From: Bacteroidales bacterium
GTDB lineage: Bacteria; Bacteroidota; Bacteroidia; Bacteroidales; F082
Reading direction: 5' to 3'
DNA length: 7,000 nucleotides
Assembly (NCBI GenBank): GCA_024689285.1
Contig: JAILDR010000128.1
Location: 1 to 7,000 of the forward strand
The notes beneath the pieces were generated by a model, which saw nothing but the letters and a program-made list of their open reading frames with translations, had not been told where the DNA came from and ran no database searches. Position numbers and translations under genes: made by a program. Positions 4,399 to 7,000 of this stretch are shown piece after piece (the stretch's first letter is position 1; the number at the start of each line of letters is the position of its first letter).

Positions 4399-5154
4399 TT
4401 ATTTCCTGTCTCTCCCAAACAACGCCCCAATCCATTGCCTATTGAGTCGTGAGATGTTCTGCCGCTTGATGAGTTTCGGACACTCGGCCTCGCAGGCGTA
4501 GGTGTTGGTGCAGCTGCCAAAGCCCAATTCGTCCATCTTGCAGACCATCTTGTGAACGCGGTCGGCGGCCTCGATTTGTCCTTGCGGCAACAAGGCCAAA
4601 TGGCTGACCTTGGCACCCACAAACAGCATCGCGCTGGCATTCTTACAAGCCGCCACACAGGCACCGCAACCGATGCAAGATGCGGCATCCATGGCCATGT
4701 CGGCTTTATGCTTCGGAATCGGAATCGAGTTGGCATCAGGCACACCGCCTGTGGTGGTGCTGATGTAGCCTCCCGCTTGGATAATCTTGTCGAATGCGGA
4801 ACGGTCCACCACAAGGTCACGGATGACAGGGAACGGCTTGGCGCGCCAAGGTTCAATCCAAATGTCTTCTCCATCATGGAACTTGCGCATGTGCAGCTGA
4901 CAGGTGGTGATGCCGTCGTCGTTGCCATGCGGGCGACCGTTGATATAGAGTCCGCACATGCCGCAGATACCCTCGCGGCAGTCATTGTCGAAGCACACGG
5001 GGTGGGCGATGCGGTCGTTGATGAGCTGCTCGTTCAGAATGTCGAGCATCTCGAGGAAAGAGCAGTCGGGCGAGATGCCTTCCAAAGGATAGGTCTCGAA
5101 ATGACCCTTGGCGCGGGCGTTCTCCTGACGCCAGATATGTAATGTGAACTTCAT
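4399..5154 (-). CDS. frdB: Fumarate reductase/succinate dehydrogenase iron-sulfur subunit
   Basis: The 251-residue protein passes electrons between the FAD subunit and the membrane cytochrome b of complex II. The N-terminal ferredoxin-like domain binds the [2Fe-2S] cluster through Cys59, Cys64, Cys67 and Cys85 ([13 protein letters not shown], then ITTC). The C-terminal domain has Cys160, Cys163, Cys166 and Cys225 for the [4Fe-4S] cluster, and Cys170, Cys215 and Cys221 for the [3Fe-4S] cluster ([11 protein letters not shown] and [13 protein letters not shown]). All ligands are present with the normal spacing, so the enzyme should be active. The ATG lies only 3 bp after the frdA stop, showing a single operon. 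In Bacteroidales this enzyme normally reduces fumarate with menaquinol during anaerobic growth, giving succinate. Sequence alone cannot separate it from a succinate dehydrogenase. A short inverted repeat (4385-4390 with 4401-4406) overlaps the stop codon but lacks a T-tract, so no terminator is called. Confidence 0.95.
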   Translation of the reverse strand: MKFTLHIWRQENARAKGHFETYPLEGISPDCSFLEMLDILNEQLINDRIAHPVCFDNDCREGICGMCGLYINGRPHGNDDGITTCQLHMRKFHDGEDIWIEPWRAKPFPVIRDLVVDRSAFDKIIQAGGYISTTTGGVPDANSIPIPKHKADMAMDAASCIGCGACVAACKNASAMLFVGAKVSHLALLPQGQIEAADRVHKMVCKMDELGFGSCTNTYACEAECPKLIKRQNISRLNRQWIGALFGRDRK

Positions 5155-5157
5155 GGC

Positions 5158-7000
5158 TTACTTGTAATTACGTTTTGCGATTTGAATATGTTCATAGACC
5201 AGCGGTTCCTTCTCCATGGTCTCGGGATGGCCGTGGCCTTGGTATTCCCATGCGGCGACATACATGAAACGCTCATCGTCGCGGAGAGTTTCACCGTCTT
5301 CGGTCTGGTGCTCGGTGCGGAAATGACCACCGCACGACTCCTCGCGGTGCATGGCATCATCGATGACAAGTTGTGCCAACTCGAAATAATCTTCAAGTCG
5401 GTAAGCTTTCTCCAACTCGGGATTCATCTCATTGGCATTGCCCGGAATGAAGACAGATTTCCAGAACTCATCTTCCAATGCTGAGGCCAGCTTCTTTGCT
5501 TTGGTAAGACTCTGGGTGTTACGTGCCATACCACAGTATTCCCACATAATCTTGCCTAAAGCCTTGTGGAAATAATCCACGGTCTTATTGCCTCCAATGG
5601 TTATCAATTTATTAAGACGTTGACGCACAGCTGCTTCCGCTTTATCGAATTCTGGCATTGTAACCGAGATTTTCCCCACATAAATCTGGTCGGCGAGATA
5701 GTTCTGCATGGTGTAGGGCAAGACGAAATAGCCGTCTGCCAGTCCCTGCATCAGGGCGGAGGCACCGAGGCGGTTAGCTCCGTGGTCGCTGAAGTTGGCT
5801 TCGCCGGCGGCAAAGAGTCCTGGGATGGTGGTCTGTAACTCATAATCGACCCAAAGACCGCCCATGGTGTAGTGGATGGCGGGATAGATCATCATCGGGG
5901 TCTCGTAGGGGTTATCATCGGTGATCTTCTGATACATCTGGAAAAGGTTGCCGTATTTCTGCTCCACGACCTCTTTGCCCAGACGCTGGATAGCATCGGC
6001 GAAGTCGAGGTAAACAGCAAAGCCTGTACCCACGCCATAGCCTGCATCGCAGCGTTCCTTGGCGGCACGGCTGGCCACGTCACGAGGCACAAGGTTGCCG
6101 AAAGCGGGATAGCGGCGTTCAAGATAATAGTCGCGGTTTTCTTCGGGTATCTCGGTGGGTTTCAGTTTGCCGGCACGGATGGCCTCGGCATCTTCTTTTT
6201 TCTTAGGCACCCAGATACGTCCGTCGTTACGCAGGCTCTCGCTCATCAGCGTGAGCTTGCTCTGGTAGTCACCGTGAACGGGGATGCAAGTCGGGTGGAT
6301 CTGCACATAGCAGGGGTTGGCGAAAGCAGCTCCCTTGCGGTGGCACACCCATGCAGCACTGCCATTGCTGTTCATGGCGTTGGTGGAGAGGTAATAGAGG
6401 TTGCCATAGCCGCCAGTGGCCAACACCACGGCGTGCGCGGCATAGCGTTCCAAGTCGCCGGTGACGAGGTTGCGGACGATGATGCCACGGGCGCGGCCAT
6501 CCACCACAACCAGCTCCATCATCTCACAGCGCGTGTGTAACACTACCGTACCGCGAGCGATTTCACGGCTCAAGGCGCCGTAGGCACCTAATAATAACTG
6601 TTGCCCCGTCTGACCTTTGGCATAGAAGGTCCTGCTTACCTGTGCGCCGCCAAACGAGCGGTTGTCGAGCAACCCGCCATAGTCGCGGGCGAAAGGCACC
6701 CCTTGCGCCACACATTGGTCGATAATGGCACCGCTGACCTCGGCGAGACGATAAACATTGGCCTCACGGGCACGATAGTCGCCTCCTTTGATGGTATCGC
6801 GGAAGAGGCGTTCCACGCTGTCGCCGTCGTTTTGGTAGTTCTTGGCAGCATTAATGCCACCTTGGGCAGCGATGCTATGAGCGCGACGGGGTGAGTCCTG
6901 GATGCAGAAAATATCGACATGGAAGCCCATGGCTCCCAACGAGGCGGCTGCCGAGGCACCTGCCAGACCAGTGCCGACCACGATAATGTCGAGTTTGCGC
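5158..7000 (-). CDS. frdA: Fumarate reductase/succinate dehydrogenase flavoprotein subunit (5' end off window)
   Basis: The frame is open to the right edge and continues upstream of the GTG at 6981 as [14 protein letters not shown], the FAD-binding strand, so that GTG is not the start. About 613 codons are visible of roughly 650, leaving some 35 outside. Taking the Val at 6981 as residue 1, the ADP-binding [10 protein letters not shown] covers 3-12. [11 protein letters not shown] at 32-42 holds the histidine (35) that binds FAD covalently. The dicarboxylate site is complete: His229 in IHPTCIP, the catalytic Arg300 in LVPRD, His370 in AIHYTMGG and Arg404 in GANRLGAS. The protein forms the catalytic head on the cytoplasmic side of the membrane. 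frdB follows after 3 bp, and a cytochrome b subunit gene (frdC) is expected just beyond the window. The promoter must lie beyond the window as well. Confidence 0.96.
   Translation of the reverse strand, partial: RKLDIIVVGTGLAGASAAASLGAMGFHVDIFCIQDSPRRAHSIAAQGGINAAKNYQNDGDSVERLFRDTIKGGDYRAREANVYRLAEVSGAIIDQCVAQGVPFARDYGGLLDNRSFGGAQVSRTFYAKGQTGQQLLLGAYGALSREIARGTVVLHTRCEMMELVVVDGRARGIIVRNLVTGDLERYAAHAVVLATGGYGNLYYLSTNAMNSNGSAAWVCHRKGAAFANPCYVQIHPTCIPVHGDYQSKLTLMSESLRNDGRIWVPKKKEDAEAIRAGKLKPTEIPEENRDYYLERRYPAFGNLVPRDVASRAAKERCDAGYGVGTGFAVYLDFADAIQRLGKEVVEQKYGNLFQMYQKITDDNPYETPMMIYPAIHYTMGGLWVDYELQTTIPGLFAAGEANFSDHGANRLGASALMQGLADGYFVLPYTMQNYLADQIYVGKISVTMPEFDKAEAAVRQRLNKLITIGGNKTVDYFHKALGKIMWEYCGMARNTQSLTKAKKLASALEDEFWKSVFIPGNANEMNPELEKAYRLEDYFELAQLVIDDAMHREESCGGHFRTEHQTEDGETLRDDERFMYVAAWEYQGHGHPETMEKEPLVYEHIQIAKRNYK

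Noticed and set aside
4385..4406. Short inverted repeat GGAAAT/ATTTCC as an frd operon terminator
   Set aside because: The stem is only six bp, overlaps the frdB stop and is not followed by a T-tract on the minus strand.
4552..5142. 196-codon plus-strand frame opposite frdB
   Set aside because: frdB carries all three sets of cluster cysteines with correct spacing; the opposite frame has no recognisable features.
5872..6540. 222-codon plus-strand frame opposite frdA
   Set aside because: It is the shadow of a strongly conserved flavoprotein frame and shows no motif of its own.

Overview
This window looks like chromosomal DNA of a Bacteroidales bacterium, most like Prevotella or its relatives. 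The fumarate reductase subunits are of the Bacteroidales type. Gene starts lack Shine-Dalgarno sequences and sit behind A/T-rich leaders. Several promoter candidates have the Bacteroidota form (TTG, about 20 bp, TAnnTTTG), and the mobile-element remnant belongs to an IS1380-like group common in these bacteria. These identifications come from reading the sequence and recalling families; no database was searched.

Layout. (1) Positions 1-906, minus strand: the first 302 codons of a G/C-rich gene that runs off the left edge. It has a basic N-terminal part, a Ser/Gly/Asn linker and the start of a chitobiase C-terminal-like (CHB_HEX_C) domain. Its mRNA leader (907 to about 1019) is almost free of G and is internally repetitive. 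(2) 1062-1680: no convincing gene, but dense repeats: a perfect 20-bp palindrome, an 11-bp tandem repeat, a cluster of TGTCCC words in both orientations, and a 117-bp segment bounded by 17-bp inverted repeats. (3) 1753-2412, plus strand: rex, the NADH/NAD+-sensing repressor, with an inverted repeat next to its promoter. (4) 2601-3818, plus strand: an iron-dependent alcohol dehydrogenase, followed by a hairpin. (5) 3954-4371, plus strand: a hairpin, a well-formed promoter, and the decayed N-terminal quarter of an IS1380-like transposase with one frameshift and no ATG start. (6) 4399-7000, minus strand: frdB and frdA of a fumarate reductase/succinate dehydrogenase operon, with the first ~35 codons of frdA and the expected upstream cytochrome b gene beyond the right edge.

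How it fits together. The core is a redox neighbourhood. Rex senses NADH, the alcohol dehydrogenase can consume reducing equivalents by making an alcohol, and fumarate reductase is the main anaerobic electron sink of these bacteria. Rex control of the two enzymes is an inference from position. The rest is accessory or decayed DNA: the edge gene with its repeat-rich upstream region, and an IS remnant between the alcohol dehydrogenase and the fumarate reductase operon. I see no CRISPR array, tRNA, rRNA or complete mobile element. The least explained part is 1-1680.
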